A DNA stretch of 64,000 bases from Saccopteryx bilineata. Taxonomy: Eukaryota; Chordata; Mammalia; Chiroptera; Emballonuridae. Of the stretch, positions 1-11,356 are shown piece after piece. The stretch lies in NCBI RefSeq assembly GCF_036850765.1, contig NC_089492.1, forward strand, positions 293,716,590 to 293,780,589, given 5' to 3'. Every line of letters starts with the position of its first letter. Position 1 is the stretch's first letter. The position numbers and the translations under genes were made by a program. The notes under the pieces are model-generated. The model worked only from the letters and a program-made list of their open reading frames with translations. It did no database searches and was not told the origin of the DNA.

Positions 1-23
1 TGCTGGAAGCCGCACCAGCTGAG
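1..23 (+). pseudogene. KRAB-ZNF unit A, 3' end of first coding exon (partial)
   Basis: The window opens with an exon end reading ...CCAGCTGAG followed by a good splice donor (GTGAGTAAG). It matches the end of the first coding exon of unit C (51583-51615), which ends CCCAGCTGAG/GTGAGC. In this ZNF class the first exon codes only a short leader (MAAAAL...-type) and splices in phase 0 to the KRAB-A exon. The start codon and promoter lie left of the window. It is called a pseudogene exon because the next two exons of this unit are broken. Confidence 0.6.
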
Positions 24-831
24 GTGAGTAAGTTGGTAGTAGATGTGATATTTACTGGGGATAATAGGAGCTTTGTTTTGACCATTTCAAGAGTTTGAGA
101 TGTTTCGGAGACCACTGAGTGGTTGCCTCAAATGGCAGGACACAAATTGAGAAACCTGGGAAGGATTCAGATCGGATACATCTAAAATGTAGTTGGTACT
201 GTGAAGACCAAGGTGAGGGAGCTGTGGGTCATATTTAGGAGAGGCAAACTTTGGGTTACAGTTGTAAAGATGTTAGCAGGTATTGACTCTAAGCAAATAG
301 CCATATATTTCTCCAGCCAAATTGGTTTGTTTGGGAACAATAAAGAATGGCAATTCAGGACATGCAGACTGTGGCAGAACCATAGGCAAGACCAATGAAG
401 AAAGGAGAAGAATATTCTTTTATATAGGAAGGGGGAGTCCAGAGGTGCTTAGCGAACAATGTGTATTGGAGGAAACTTGGGAGTTTGGTGTTTAGTGGCT
501 TTTCATGGAACGAGTGGTTGCCCAGCAAGGAGCTGGTGTTCCTTTTTCCTGCTGGTGTAGTAGAGTACAGAATATCTTCCTGCTGGAGGTTCTTAATGAG
601 TGGCAGGGCATGGAGTTCCTCCTACCTGCCCTCCCAACTCTACTTTAAGTAAGGTTTTTGTTTATTAAGTTTCAGAGTAGCAAGAGGATGGGGTGGGCTG
701 GGGGCCCAAGGACTGAGTTTTTTGCTTGGATACCTGGGTGATGGCATTGGCCTTCATAGCCACAGATCAGGGAGATAAGTGGCCCTGCAGGTAATCTGGT
801 ATGTGGCCAAGGCTTACAAGGGAATAGTAGA
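24..831 (+). other. Unit A intron 1, unique sequence
   Basis: Intronic sequence between the first exon and the first SINE. Two short open frames (201-398, 461-652) have no recognisable domain and no splice support. Nothing functional was recognised. Confidence 0.5.
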
Positions 832-1168
832 ACCTGATCAGGCAGTGGCACAGTGGATAGAGCATTGGCCTGAGAAGCTGAAGACCCACGTTCGAAACCC
901 CTAGGTTGCCGGCGTGAGTGCAGACTCATCTGGCTTGAGTGCAGGCTCACCAGCTTGAGCCCAAAGGTTACTGGCTTGAGCAAGGGGTCACTGGCTTGAC
1001 TGTAGACACCCCCCCCCCCCCAGTCAAGGCATATATGAGAAAGCAATCAGTGAGCAACTAAGGTGCTGCAATGAAGAACTGATGCTTCTCATCTCTCTCC
1101 CTTTCTGTCTTGTCTGTCCCTGTCTGTCTGTCTCTCTCTCTCTTTCTCGCTCGCTAAAAAAAAAAAAA
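832..1168 (+). repeat. SINE, family I
   Basis: tRNA-like head with A-box (ggcacagtggatagagca) and B-box (gttcgaaacc), then clause-like repeats around the word 'ggcttgag', a C-run, a CT-rich tail and an A-run at 1156-1168. Moderately diverged from the young copies in the provirus. Confidence 0.85.
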
Positions 1169-1803
1169 GGAAGGGGGAGAGTGAATATATGATGGATGCA
1201 GAAACATTGTAATTAAGATATGATGCACTCAGGCTGAAATTAGTACGTATTCACCACTTTGTGGACTCACTGGGATTTTGTGAGTACTTTTGAAGTCTGG
1301 GGTGTTTTCTTGCTGCCAAATGGCTAGGGTTGGGGGCAAATTCAGTCACCTGGGGAGGGTGACCAATGGGGCTTGGCTTTGAATGAGGGTTGGGTGGACA
1401 GAAGAAAGTTGTAATTGCTGAGGGCACAGCAAATGCTGTGGAAGTGTAAAGGACTTTGGGCATCTGAGATCCACATGTGGGGAAAAGGAAGAATTCTCCT
1501 TACATCCTTTTGGTTATTTTGGCTGGCCAAGGAATCAAATCAAGGAGAGACAGACTGACAAAAGAAAATATAATTTAATTTCATGCTCATGGGAACCACA
1601 CATACATGAGAGTTTCAGAGACAGGGAAAGTGGGTATGTAAGATCTGAGCTAGCAATGAGATAAGGCACTGTAGGGCTTCAGAGGTCATTGCAGTAAGAG
1701 CACATGTTCAGTATTAGTAGTTTGCTCTGCCATATCAGGTCAAAAAAGGTTCTGTCTGATCATTTCTTAGGAGCACGGCTCCTTGTTCATATTCCTCTAG
1801 ATA
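1169..1803 (+). other. Unit A intron 1, unique sequence
   Basis: No repeat or coding domain recognised. Overlapping minus-strand open frames at 1251-1530 have no family resemblance and are treated as chance. Confidence 0.4.
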
Positions 1804-1967
1804 GCCCTTGCCGGATAGCTTGGTTGTTTAGAGCTTCATCCTGAAGCACAGGGGTTGCCATTTCGATCCCTCGTCAGGGCCCATACAGGAACAGATCGAT
1901 GTTCCTGTTTCTCTCTGTCTCCTTTCCTCTCTCTCTCAAGTCAATAAGTAAAAAATTTTAAAAATAG
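1804..1967 (+). repeat. SINE, family IV (Ves-like), old
   Basis: Starts cccttgccggatagcttgg, with a degenerate B-box (catttcgatccc), then 'gtcagggcccatacagg', a CT-rich stretch and a tail of aagtcaataagtaaaaa. The layout matches Ves-type bat SINEs. Confidence 0.7.
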
Positions 1968-2904
1968 AGTACCGATCATATTCTTCTGATGCTTACGGGC
2001 ATATGGACAGAAGTTTCTCTTGAGCTCACAGGGTCTCAGTTACCTTTAACTCAAAATAATTTGCATACAACTGACGCAAATTTGGGGTGACTCATGCTGA
2101 ATCACACATACGTGTGTCTCTGTGTGGCTAAGCCTAATGCAAGCCAAGTAGCAAGACAATCAGAATGATGTGGGGCTGCCATCGCTAATGGGAACCATGG
2201 GAAGTCCGTGGTAATATCGGATCCTGTTTGAATTTGTTAAGTATACGCTGGATGTGCTCTGCCAGTTGTGTGGTTAAGTCCTAAAATTAAGGCCAACAGA
2301 TATGCTGCCTTTCACACCTGTGAAACCATGATGCCCTCAAAGAGCCCTAGTGCAAGTTTCCCTCCACACTCTGCTCTTACAGATGCAGTCTTCTAGCCTC
2401 ATACCTCTTTTTATCAAGGGGAGCAGGTGAAGCTCCCCCTTATGCCTTTGTAGTGGGTTTTAGTTCCCTACCAACCTGCAGTTATTTGAACAAGTCAATC
2501 ACATCCTGATGCAGGAATTGTGACATCCTACCCTCTCAATCCTACAAGGACAGCCACTGGTGGTTCACTCCTTTCTGGAGTGCACCTTTCATGTGGTCTT
2601 ATGTGTTGTGTGGTGTCCTCTCCCAGGCTACAAGTATATAAGATTAGTAAATGTCTGTTGATGGCATCTATCCAGTGTTGGGTGTTGTGAGTGTAGCTGT
2701 AGCCACACACCTTATATGGGAATCACCTTTATCAGTGTGAGGAGCTAATTGAAACACAAGTATGTAGGGAATTGATTGTAGTGGCCATGGGCACGTGGCT
2801 TTGGGATCTGGAGATGTCAGGGGTATGCATTATAAAGAGCAATGTGTAGTTAGTTGCACAGGGAGCATGTCTGGTGGTACAAGGCACTGCATTGAGAATG
2901 AAGA
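1968..2904 (+). other. Unit A intron 1, part duplicated in unit B
   Basis: From about 2570 on this is recognisably paralogous to 37228-37800. Examples are 'tgtggtgtcctctcccaggct' here against 'tgtggtatcctcccctcccaggct' there, and 'ggccatgggcacgtgg' against 'ggccgtgggcatgtgg'. It is ordinary intron and forms the left part of the duplicated block. Confidence 0.55.
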
Positions 2905-3115
2905 TGCCCTGACTGGTTAGCTTAGTCATTTAGAGCATCATCCTCAAACAACAAAGTTGCGGGTTCTATCCCCAGTCAGGGCACATGTGGGAAGCAACCA
3001 GCGAATGCATAGTTAAGTAGAACAACAAATGGATGCCTCTTTCCCTCCCCCCTCTTTTCTTCCTTTCACCCTCTCCTCTCTTCTTTGTTTCTCTTCAAAA
3101 TCATTCAATAAAAAT
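2905..3115 (+). repeat. SINE, family IV (Ves-like), old
   Basis: Head gccctgactggttagcttag, B-box-like gggttctatcccc, the typical 'cagtcagggcacatg' junction, CT-rich 3' part and a short tail (ttcaataaaaa). Confidence 0.75.
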
Positions 3116-3374
3116 TGGACAGGTACATCCTTCTGTGCTAGACCCAAAGCTTAGATATCTATCTGTCCAGCTGCCTCTTGCTGCTGATGGCTTTACCTAG
3201 TTATTAATGGAGACATGAGGAGACAGAAGCACCAGTAAGTCCACAGCCTGTTTTCTGCTCAGAGTTGGAGAGTTTAAGAGAAGGATAGGTGTACAGGAGG
3301 TGTTGGGATGAGAGGAATATATTGTGGCTCCTCGTCAGAGGGGCTATTTATGGTTTCATTTGTCACCATCATAA

Positions 3375-3926
<552 letters not shown>

Positions 3927-4294
3927 TTTTTTTTTTTTTCTGAAGTGATAAGCAGGGAGGCAGTCAGACAGACTCCCGCATGCCTCTAAACGGGATCCAC
4001 CTGGCATGCCCTCTAGGGGGTGATGCTCTGCCCATCTGGGGTGTTGCTCCATTGCAGCCAGAGCCATTCTAGTGCCTGAGGCAGAGGCCATGGAGTCATC
4101 CTCACCACCTGGCCAACTTTGCTCCCATGGAGCCTTGGCTATGGGAGGGGAAGAGAGAAAGAGATAAAGAGAAAGGAGAGGGGGAAGGGTGGAGAAGCAG
4201 ATGGGTACTTCTCCTGTGTGCCCTGGCTTGAAATTGATCCCGGGACTTCCACACGCCTGGCCGATGCTCTACTGTTGGGCCAACTGGCCAGGGC
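3927..4294 (-). repeat. SINE, family III
   Basis: Antisense copy: T-run at 3927-3939, then ctgaagtgataagc, the body, and a reversed tRNA-like head ending ccaactggccagggc at 4294. A short possible flank repeat is 'ctgtct'. Confidence 0.85.
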
Positions 4295-4785
4295 CTGTCT
4301 TAACTATTGCATCCTCCAAGTCCCATGCACTTGGTCATCTCTGGGGCTGTGGTGGAGAGCCCTCAGTGATCCACTGGCTGGTTATGAGTCCAGGCTCAGC
4401 AAAATGGGCTCAGAGGGAGCCTGGCCCTGAGGAGTGGCACCTGGTGAAGGGCATGATGTTCAAATTGTACAATATACGTATTCGATTTGACTCGTGTTTT
4501 GGTGCCATTGTCTGTGTGAACACACACTCTTTCTGCATTTTCTTTGCCATTTCTTGACCTGTCGATGCTTATGTACTTTGTCACTTCTGCAGGTATATCC
4601 AGCCCACGCCTAATCCTTACCTCTCTGGACTCTATTTCACCCATTTTTTTCAGTGTTCCAACTGCATCTGCCTTGATGTTGGCTTACATGATTTGTATTT
4701 TGAAGTATATACTCATTCTTAAATAGTATTTGACCAGCAGGCACTCTGTTACAATTCTGTTTGGGGAACCTGGATACAACCTTTT
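4295..4785 (+). other. Unit A intron 2, unique sequence
   Basis: No repeat family or coding domain recognised. It ends in the left target duplication of the next SINE (cctggatacaacctttt, 4769-4785). Confidence 0.4.
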
Positions 4786-4814
4786 ATTTTTTTTTTAAGA
4801 TTTTATTTATTCAT

Positions 4815-4851
<37 letters not shown>

Positions 4852-4973
4852 GGGGGAGGAGCAGGAAGCATCAACTCCCATATATGCCTTGACCAGGTAA
4901 TCCCAGGGTTTTGAACCGGCAACCTCAGCATTTCCAGGTTGACGCTTTATCCACTGCGCCACCATAGGTCAGA
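4786..4973 (-). repeat. SINE, family II, 17-bp target duplication
   Basis: Antisense family II copy with a (GA)n tract and a reversed head ending ccataggtcag. It is bracketed by perfect repeats cctggatacaacctttt at 4769-4785 and 4974-4990, the mark of L1-driven insertion. Confidence 0.9.
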
Positions 4974-5004
4974 CCTGGATACAACCTTTTGCATAATACT
5001 CATG

Positions 5005-5434
5005 TGTTGTGGACCATTAATGGCAGGAAGCCATTATAGATTCAAGGCTTAGCAAAAGGCTAAGTTCTCCCCCCTCCATCTCCATATTTGGCTTTGATGC
5101 TGAGTATTTGCACCCACTCCACTTGCTTCCTTGGGTTGCAGGAAGCAATATACATGCCCTTCCTCTGACTCTTTGTTTGTTTCAGATGTTTGTAAATTTC
5201 ACTAACATATCCTGCTTTTGCCTTGGGAGAGTTCCTGTCTTAGCCTTTGATGTGCAACTTTGTATCAGGGTCCTTGATTTGCATATGGCTATATAATAAA
5301 GCAAACTGGGGCTATGAGGCACTCAGATACTGCCAGGCAGTTTGAGGAGTCCTCCCTGTCCCATCAGTTTTGTTCTGACAAAGTGTGTTTCCTTAATTCT
5401 GCACCGTTATTTGGAGCTGCGCTGGTCCACGGCA
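5005..5434 (+). repeat. 5' LTR of the provirus
   Basis: Begins tgttgtggac and ends gtccacggca (TG...CA). A TATA-like and poly(A)-like stretch (ctatataataaagc) lies at about 5289-5302, so the U3/R promoter and the AATAAA signal overlap or nearly so. It is paired with 13930-14385 at about 97% identity outside one tandem duplication. Confidence 0.92.
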
Positions 5435-5436
5435 AG

Positions 5437-5454
5437 TGGCGCCTGAACAAACGA
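5437..5454 (+). promoter_or_regulatory. Primer binding site, Lys-type
   Basis: Two bases after the LTR the sequence reads tggcgcctgaacaaacga. It resembles the 3' end complement of tRNA-Lys as used by many class II and lentiviral elements, with a few mismatches. The minus-strand DNA primer would anneal here. Confidence 0.7.
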
Positions 5455-5542
5455 CTTGAGTACGAGGAAACTAAAACTGAAGGAAGGTGACAGAACTCCC
5501 CAAAGTGAAGTGCGCACAGTGAGTAAAGAAAGTTTTTGGGGA

Positions 5543-5874
5543 GCCTGACCAGGAGGTGGCGCAGTGGATAGAGCGTCGGACTGGGATGCGGAAGGACCCA
5601 GGTTCGAGACCCCGAGCTCACCAGCTTGAGCGCGGGCTCATCTGGCTTGAGCAAAGAGCTCACCAGCTTGGACCCAAGGTCGCTGGCCCCAGCAGGGGGT
5701 TACTCGGTCTGCTGAAGGCCCACGGTCAAGGCACATGTGAGAAAGCAATCAATGAACAACTAAGAAGTCGCAACGCGCAACGAGAAACTGATGATTGATG
5801 TTTCTCATCTCTCTCCGTTCTTGTCTGTCTGTCCCTGTCTATCTCTGCCTCTGTAAAAAAAAAAAAAGAATAAA
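5543..5874 (+). repeat. SINE, family I, in the proviral leader
   Basis: A full-length young copy inserted between the primer site and gag. Perfect 19-bp repeats taaagaaagtttttgggga flank it (5524-5542 and 5875-5893). It displaces gag from the leader by 332 bases and may disrupt the packaging region. Confidence 0.93.
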
Positions 5875-5917
5875 TAAAGAAAGTTTTTGGGGAAAGTGTA
5901 GTTGGGAGTAAAAGAAT

Positions 5918-7387
5918 ATGGGACAGATAGGGTAAAAAATAAGGGACCTTTTTGTAAAAATGTTTCTGTATGAAGACAAATCATTGTCTAAAGAGTATCA
6001 AGGTAAGCCAGAAACAGAGGGATGTGAATATGAGGATAACTTGAAGTCTAAGGATGACAGGGGGGATGAAAAATCCGTGGCTATGGCTGCCTTAGCTGCG
6101 GGGCCTCCGCTGCCCTCAGCTCCTTCCTACATTCAACCCTCTGCTCCTCCGTTCCCTTATCGGGCTGATTCCATAGTCTATAGCTCAAAATCTGGGAAAT
6201 CCCCTCTCCAACAATCTATAGACCAGGCTCGAAATATAGGGGAAACAATAGATGGCTTTGCCTGTTTTCCTATTGTGGAAAGACAGGAAGATATGGGGAG
6301 ACTAGTGCAAGAACATGAACCTGTACATTTTAAAACTCTGAAAGAGCTTAAACTTGCTTGTGCTCAGTATGGGCCTATTGCCCCTTTTACACTTGGTTTA
6401 TTAGATACCATTAGTGCAAAGGCTCTTCCCCCAAATGACTGCAAGGTGAGTGCTCGTGCTTGTCTCTCCGGGAGTGATTATTTGTGGAAGTCAGACTTTC
6501 ATGAAAAGGCTATAGAGCTGGATGAGAAAAATCAGCAAGAGGAGGTTGCTGTTACTGTAGATATGTTAACTGGAGAAGGACATTATGCCCATACAGCAAC
6601 TCAATTAGAGTATCGACCAGCTATTTATGATATAATTAATCAGATAGCCACACAGGCATGGAAATGCCTGCCTATTCCAGGGACCAAACCAGAAGAATTT
6701 GGTAAAATTAGGCAGGGTGCAGACGAGCGATTTCAAGACTTTGTCTCACGGCTAATTCAAACAATTGAAAGAATAGTAGGGGATAAAAATGTGGGAAAGG
6801 TTTTAATAAAACAACTAGCCTATGAAAATGCTAATTCTGCTTGTCAGGCTGCACTTCGGCCTCACCGTAAGAAGGGAGATATAGAGGGCTATATTAGAAT
6901 ATGCGCCGATGTTGGGCCTTCATACATGCAAGGTCTTGCCTTTACCACAGTTAATAAAGCAAGATTTCCAGGACAAAACTTTGATAAAGGACAGAACAAG
7001 TGAAGGAAGGAAGGTCAGGGAAGTACTTTTGCCCGTGGAAACTGTTTTCAATGCGGGGGTTCGGGGCATTTTGCTAGAAACTACCCTGCTTTCCCTGGAT
7101 ATTGGTCTCGGCCTCTCCCTCAAAGACAACCAGCCCTTAAGGCTCGGGACCTCTGCCCACTTTGTAGACAAGGGAAACATTGGAAGAATAAGGGGAGGCC
7201 TAAATGTACTACTGGAGGGCAGGGAAACGGACAATGGGGCCCTCCCCGGCCCCATCAAACAATAGGGGCAATGCCAGTGTTTCCTCAGCAAATTCAGATT
7301 CCAGCAGGCCAAACATTGCCCAACTATCCCAGGCAACCACAGGCAGTGCAGGACTGGACCTCAGTCCCACCTCCCAATTCGTATTGA
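5918..7387 (+). pseudogene. gag: gag pseudogene of the class II provirus
   Basis: The ATG at 5918 begins MGQ, a typical N-myristoylation start, but a TAA follows five codons later; the long open part starts at 5960. It holds proline-rich sequence near 6100-6180 and a capsid with a clear major homology region at about 6713-6775 (Q-G-x-x-E-x-F-x-x-F-x-x-R-L). An in-frame TGA at 7001-7003 cuts off nucleocapsid, which continues in the same frame with two zinc knuckles near 7043 and 7160. Both keep C-x2-C-x4-H but have lost their final cysteine. The frame ends at 7387. The original function would be virion assembly and RNA packaging; this copy cannot make a full Gag. Confidence 0.88.
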
Positions 7388-8078
7388 CTCCAGATATGGG
7401 ACCTGAAGCCATACCCACTGGAATTTTTGGGCCACTTCCCAGTAACACAGTAGGAATTTTGTTAGGCAAAAGTAGTTTAACTATGAGGGAATTCTTTGTT
7501 CTTCCTGGGGTGATAGACTGATTATACAGGGGAAATTAAAGTAATGGCTCACACTTTGAGGAATATAGTCACTATCTCCCCTGATATGAAAATTGCTCAA
7601 TTAATCCTTTTACCTCTTTTAAGACAAGGCCAAACCCTGCTAAAGGGACCCCGAGAGAATCAAAAGATTTGGCTCCACTGATACTGCCTATTGGATTCAA
7701 AAAATAGGTCAGGAACGCCCTGAAATGGAACTAACAATACAAGGGCGTAAATTTAAAGGGCTTTTAGATACTGGGGCTGATGTATCTGTTACTGCTAAGC
7801 TACATTGGCCTCCTTCCTGGCCCACTCATGCAGCAGCCACAGAATTACAAGGTATAGGGCAGAGTAAATCCCCTCAACAAAGTTATGGTTTTTTACAATG
7901 GGAAGATAAAGAAGGTCATTCTGGATTTTTTCAGCCTTATGTGCTCCCTGGGTTGCCAGTTAATTTGTGAGGTAGAGATGTTTTGAAAAATATGGGGGCA
8001 TTGCTTGTCAGTCCTAATAGTTTAGTTAGCACTCAAATGCTTGATCAGGGATTTTTGCCCACTAAGGGTCTAGGGTAA
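7204..8078 (+). pseudogene. pro: pro region pseudogene: dUTPase plus aspartic protease
   Basis: In the -1 frame relative to gag, 7381-7521 shows dUTPase-like sequence (GPLPSNTVGILLGKSSLTMR, then PGVID). A shift near 7519 moves the rest (DYTGEIKV..., QLILLPL) into another frame. The protease frame at 7725-7970 has the active-site triad LDTGAD at about 7767 and ends at a TGA in the place of a conserved tryptophan. The frame then reads on (GRDVLKNMG) to a stop at about 8078. dUTPase would lower dUTP during reverse transcription; the protease would mature Gag. Both are broken. Confidence 0.85.
7222..7268 (+). promoter_or_regulatory. gag-pro -1 ribosomal frameshift signal (slippery site and pseudoknot)
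   Basis: The heptamer GGGAAAC at 7222-7228 is read as G-GGA-AAC in the gag frame. After a 5-base spacer comes a perfect 8-bp stem (ATGGGGCC 7234-7241 with GGCCCCAT 7248-7255) with loop CTCCCC. A downstream GGGG at about 7265-7268 can pair with the C-rich loop, giving an H-type pseudoknot. The -1 frame entered here is the one that carries dUTPase. Simian type D retroviruses are known to use the same heptamer with a pseudoknot. Confidence 0.75.
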
Positions 8079-9456
8079 GAACAGTGAGGAATTCTGTTCC
8101 ATAGAAGTGGCACCCAATACCAGAAGGCATGGATTAGGATATCAAAATTTAGCATAGGGGCCTTGGTAGCTCCTGCTACCCCAATAATGCACTGTGCAGA
8201 CCCAATTACTTGGAAATCATATAATCCTGTATGGGTAGACCAATGGCCCCTTTCTCAGGAGAAACTTAAGGCAGCTGCTCAATTGGTATAGGAACAGCTA
8301 CAGCTTGGGCACATTGAACCATCTAATAGTCCATGGAATACGCCTATATTTGTCATTAAAAAAATCAGGAAACTGGAGGCTATTACAAGATTTGAGAGCA
8401 ATAAATAAGACTATGGAAATTATGGGTCCTCTCCAGCTAGGACTTCCTTCTCCTACTGCCATTCCATGGAACTATCACCTTGTAGTTATTGATTTGAAGG
8501 ATTGCTTTTTTACTATTCCTTTAAGCCCTCATGATTGCAAGCATTTTGCATTCAGTGTTCCTTCACTTAATTTTCAGGCTCCCATGGAGCGATACCAGTG
8601 GAGAGTTTTGCCTCAAGGTATGGCTAATAGTCCTACCTTGTGCCAAAAATATGTTGCTCAAGCTGTCTCTCCAGTATGAAGGCAGCACCCTAAGGCATAC
8701 ATAATTCATTATATGGATGATATTCTTATTGCTCATCCAGATAAAGACAATGTGTTGACTATTTTGTAACAACTAGAATATTCTCTGAAAAAATCAGGAC
8801 TTTATATAGCTCCTGAAAAGGTACAGCAATCTTTACCTTTTTCCTATTTAGGACAAATTATTGAGGGACAACAAATTCGCCCACAGAAAATAGAAATCAG
8901 GACAGATCATTTGCAAACTTTAAACGATTTCCAGAAACTGTTAGGAGACATTAATTGGCTTAGACCTTCCTTGAAATTAACTACTGGAGAACTGAAGCCA
9001 CTTTTTGATATTCTTAGAGGCTCAGCTGAACCAGCTTCTCCTCGGCTACTTACACCTGCAGGACAACAAGCTTTAAAGCTTGTAGAAAAGGCCTTGCAGT
9101 AAGCACAACTAAAACGCATAAATCCTGAGGAATCAATTGCCTTACTAATATATCCCTCAAGTTACATTCCAACAGGACTATTGTGGCAAGCCTCAGGTCC
9201 TATTGAATGGATTCATTTAGCTGTTACTCCTAAGAAAGTTTTATCTCCATATTTTGATCTTGTTGTCTCCTTGATTATCAAGGGGCGAAGGCGACTCTTG
9301 CAGCTTATAGGTTTTGAGCCACAGACTGTTGTTCCTTTTTCAAAGGATCAACAACAGTGGCTCTGGGAAACTTCCACAAAATGGCAAATCGCTTTTGCAA
9401 ATTTTACAGGCCAAATTGATTCTCACTACCCAGCTGACAAAATAGTTCAATTTTTC

Positions 9457-9989
9457 GCCTGACCAGGTGGTGGCGCAGTGGATAGAGCGTCGGACTGGGA
9501 TGCGGAGGACCCACGTTCGAGATCCCGAGGTTGCCACCTTGAGCACGGGCTCATCTGGTTTGAGCAAAAGCTCACCAGCTTGGACCCAAGGTTGCTGGCT
9601 CGAGCAAGGGGTTACTCAGTCTGCTGAAGGCCCGCGGTCAAGGCACATATGAGAAAGCAATCAATGAACAACTAAGGCAGGGGTCTCAAACTTGTGGCCC
9701 GCGGGCCGCATGCGGCCCGCCCACCAATTTTGTGCGGCCCGCAGACTGACCTGCAGATTAATCCACGAAGTTTGATTAGTCTGCGGGCCGCACAAAATTG
9801 GTGGGCGGGCCGCACGGCCACGAGTTTGAGACCCCTGAACTAAGGTGTCACAACGCGCAACGAAAAACTAATGATTGATGCTTCTCATCTCTCTCCATTC
9901 CTGTCTGTCTGTCCCTGTCTATTCCTCTCTCTGACTCACTCTCCGTCTCTGTAAAAAAAACCATAAATAAATAATAAAAAAAAAAAAAA
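9457..9989 (+). repeat. SINE, family I, inside pol, itself split by a hAT element
   Basis: Head gcctgaccaggtggtggcgc, body, and a long A-run at 9976-9993. Target duplication aaatagttcaatttt lies at about 9440-9454 and 9991-10005. A 160-bp hAT element (9678-9837) was later inserted in it. Confidence 0.93.
9678..9837. mobile_element. hAT-type MITE, near-perfect palindrome
   Basis: Terminal repeats begin caggggtctcaaact and end gagtttgagacccctg. The 8-bp duplication aactaagg is at 9670-9677 and 9838-9845. Almost the whole element is one inverted repeat (ccaccaattttgtgcggccc against gggccgcacaaaattggtgg), so single strands should fold into a long hairpin. It has no coding capacity. Confidence 0.92.
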
Positions 9990-11248
9990 AAAATAGTTCA
10001 ATTTTCATTGATTACTGCCTTTATATTTCCTAAGACAATTGTTAATGAGCCCATTCCTGAAGCACCTACAATCTTTACTGATGGATCCAGCTCAGGAATA
10101 GCAGGCTTAATAATCAATGGACAGCTTTATACTGAAACAGTCACCTTAAAATCAGCTCAAAGAGTAGAATTACATGCCATTATCATGGCTTTTCAGCATT
10201 TGCCATACTCCTCCTTTAACTTGTATACAGACAGCAGATATTTACTTATGGTTGTTTCCACTATAGAGACTGCTGTCTTAGGGACAACTGCTGATGAGGA
10301 ACTATTTCAGCAGTTCCTCCTTCTTCAAAGACTTGTACGTCAACATACAGCTCCGTGTTTTATAGGACATATTCGAGCTCACTCCATGCTCCCTGGAGCT
10401 TTAGCGCAAGGGAATGCCCTTGTTGATCAAGCTACCCAAAAGAAAATTATTGGAGCAACCATGACAGATCAAGCAATTCAGTCTCATACTATCCATCACC
10501 AGAATGCTGCAGCCCTGCGTAAACAGTTTCAACTTTCCCGGGAAGCAGCACGGCAGATTGTTAAATCTTGTCCAAGGTGCCCTATATTACAATCTGTCCC
10601 TTCGTTTGGAATTAACCCTTGAGGACTCCTACCGGGGCAACTTTGGCAAATGGATGTTACTCATATACCTTCATTTGGCAAACAGTCCTTTGTCCACGTT
10701 ACAGTAGATACTTATTCTGGATTTATAGTAGCCTCTGCCAGAACAGGAGAGGCTGCTCATTGCTTGTATGCATTTTCTATTATTGGACTTCCTAAACTGA
10801 TTAAAACTGACAACGCTCCTGCATATGTAGGAAAAGCATTTACTACATTTTGCCAGACTTTTGGACTTGACCTAAGGACGGGAATTCCTTACAATCCCCA
10901 GGGTCAAGGCATTGTAGAGCGTGCACATCAAACACTTAAAAACCAATTGGAAAAAATAAAAAAAAGGGGAATTATACCCTCAAACTCCTGCAAATCTTCT
11001 TTGTCATGCTCTTTTCACTTTAAATTTTTTGAATACTGATGTACAGGGTCATTCAGCAGCAGAGAGACTCTGGAACCCTGTAAGGAAAGCCTTCCCTGAA
11101 GTGCGATGGAGGGACCCGCTCACAGGAATCTGGCAAGGACCAGACCCTGTTCTCTTATGGGGCCGAGGATATGTGTGTTTTTCCTAGGTCTGCTGAAGCT
11201 CCTCGGTGGATCCCTGAACGACTGGTGAGACACCATGATTCTAGATGA

Positions 11249-11319
11249 GAGACTCACTTCACAAGAGCAATTGCATAAGACTTACTATGCTCTCTTCCCT
11301 TTCTCAATTATTATTATCT

Positions 11320-11356
<37 letters not shown>

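Larger units (their letters stand above)
8090..11248 (+). pseudogene. pol: pol pseudogene: reverse transcriptase, RNase H, integrase
   Basis: RT runs from about 8180 to 9456 with the LPQGM motif near 8612 and the catalytic YMDD at 8710-8721. In-frame stops occur at about 8290, 8677, 8767 and 9100. A family I SINE (9457-9989) splits the connection region. RNase H follows at 10008-10440 with acidic residues in FTDGSS, VELHAI and TDSRY plus a late H/D. Integrase has an HHCC zinc domain (HTIHH ... SCPRCP, about 10489-10600), then the D, D, E catalytic positions in MDVTHI, KTDNAP and GIVERAH. After a shift near 10980 its C-terminal part ends at 11248. It is class II (HERV-K/MMTV-like) in character. 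Confidence 0.88.

Noticed and set aside
672..1046. 124-codon minus-strand open frame
   Set aside because: It runs across a family I SINE and its C-run. Not a gene.
8041..8062. Possible pro-pol frameshift heptamer GGATTTT
   Set aside because: It is not in the phase needed relative to the protease frame (codons read GGA TTT TTG), so it was not called.
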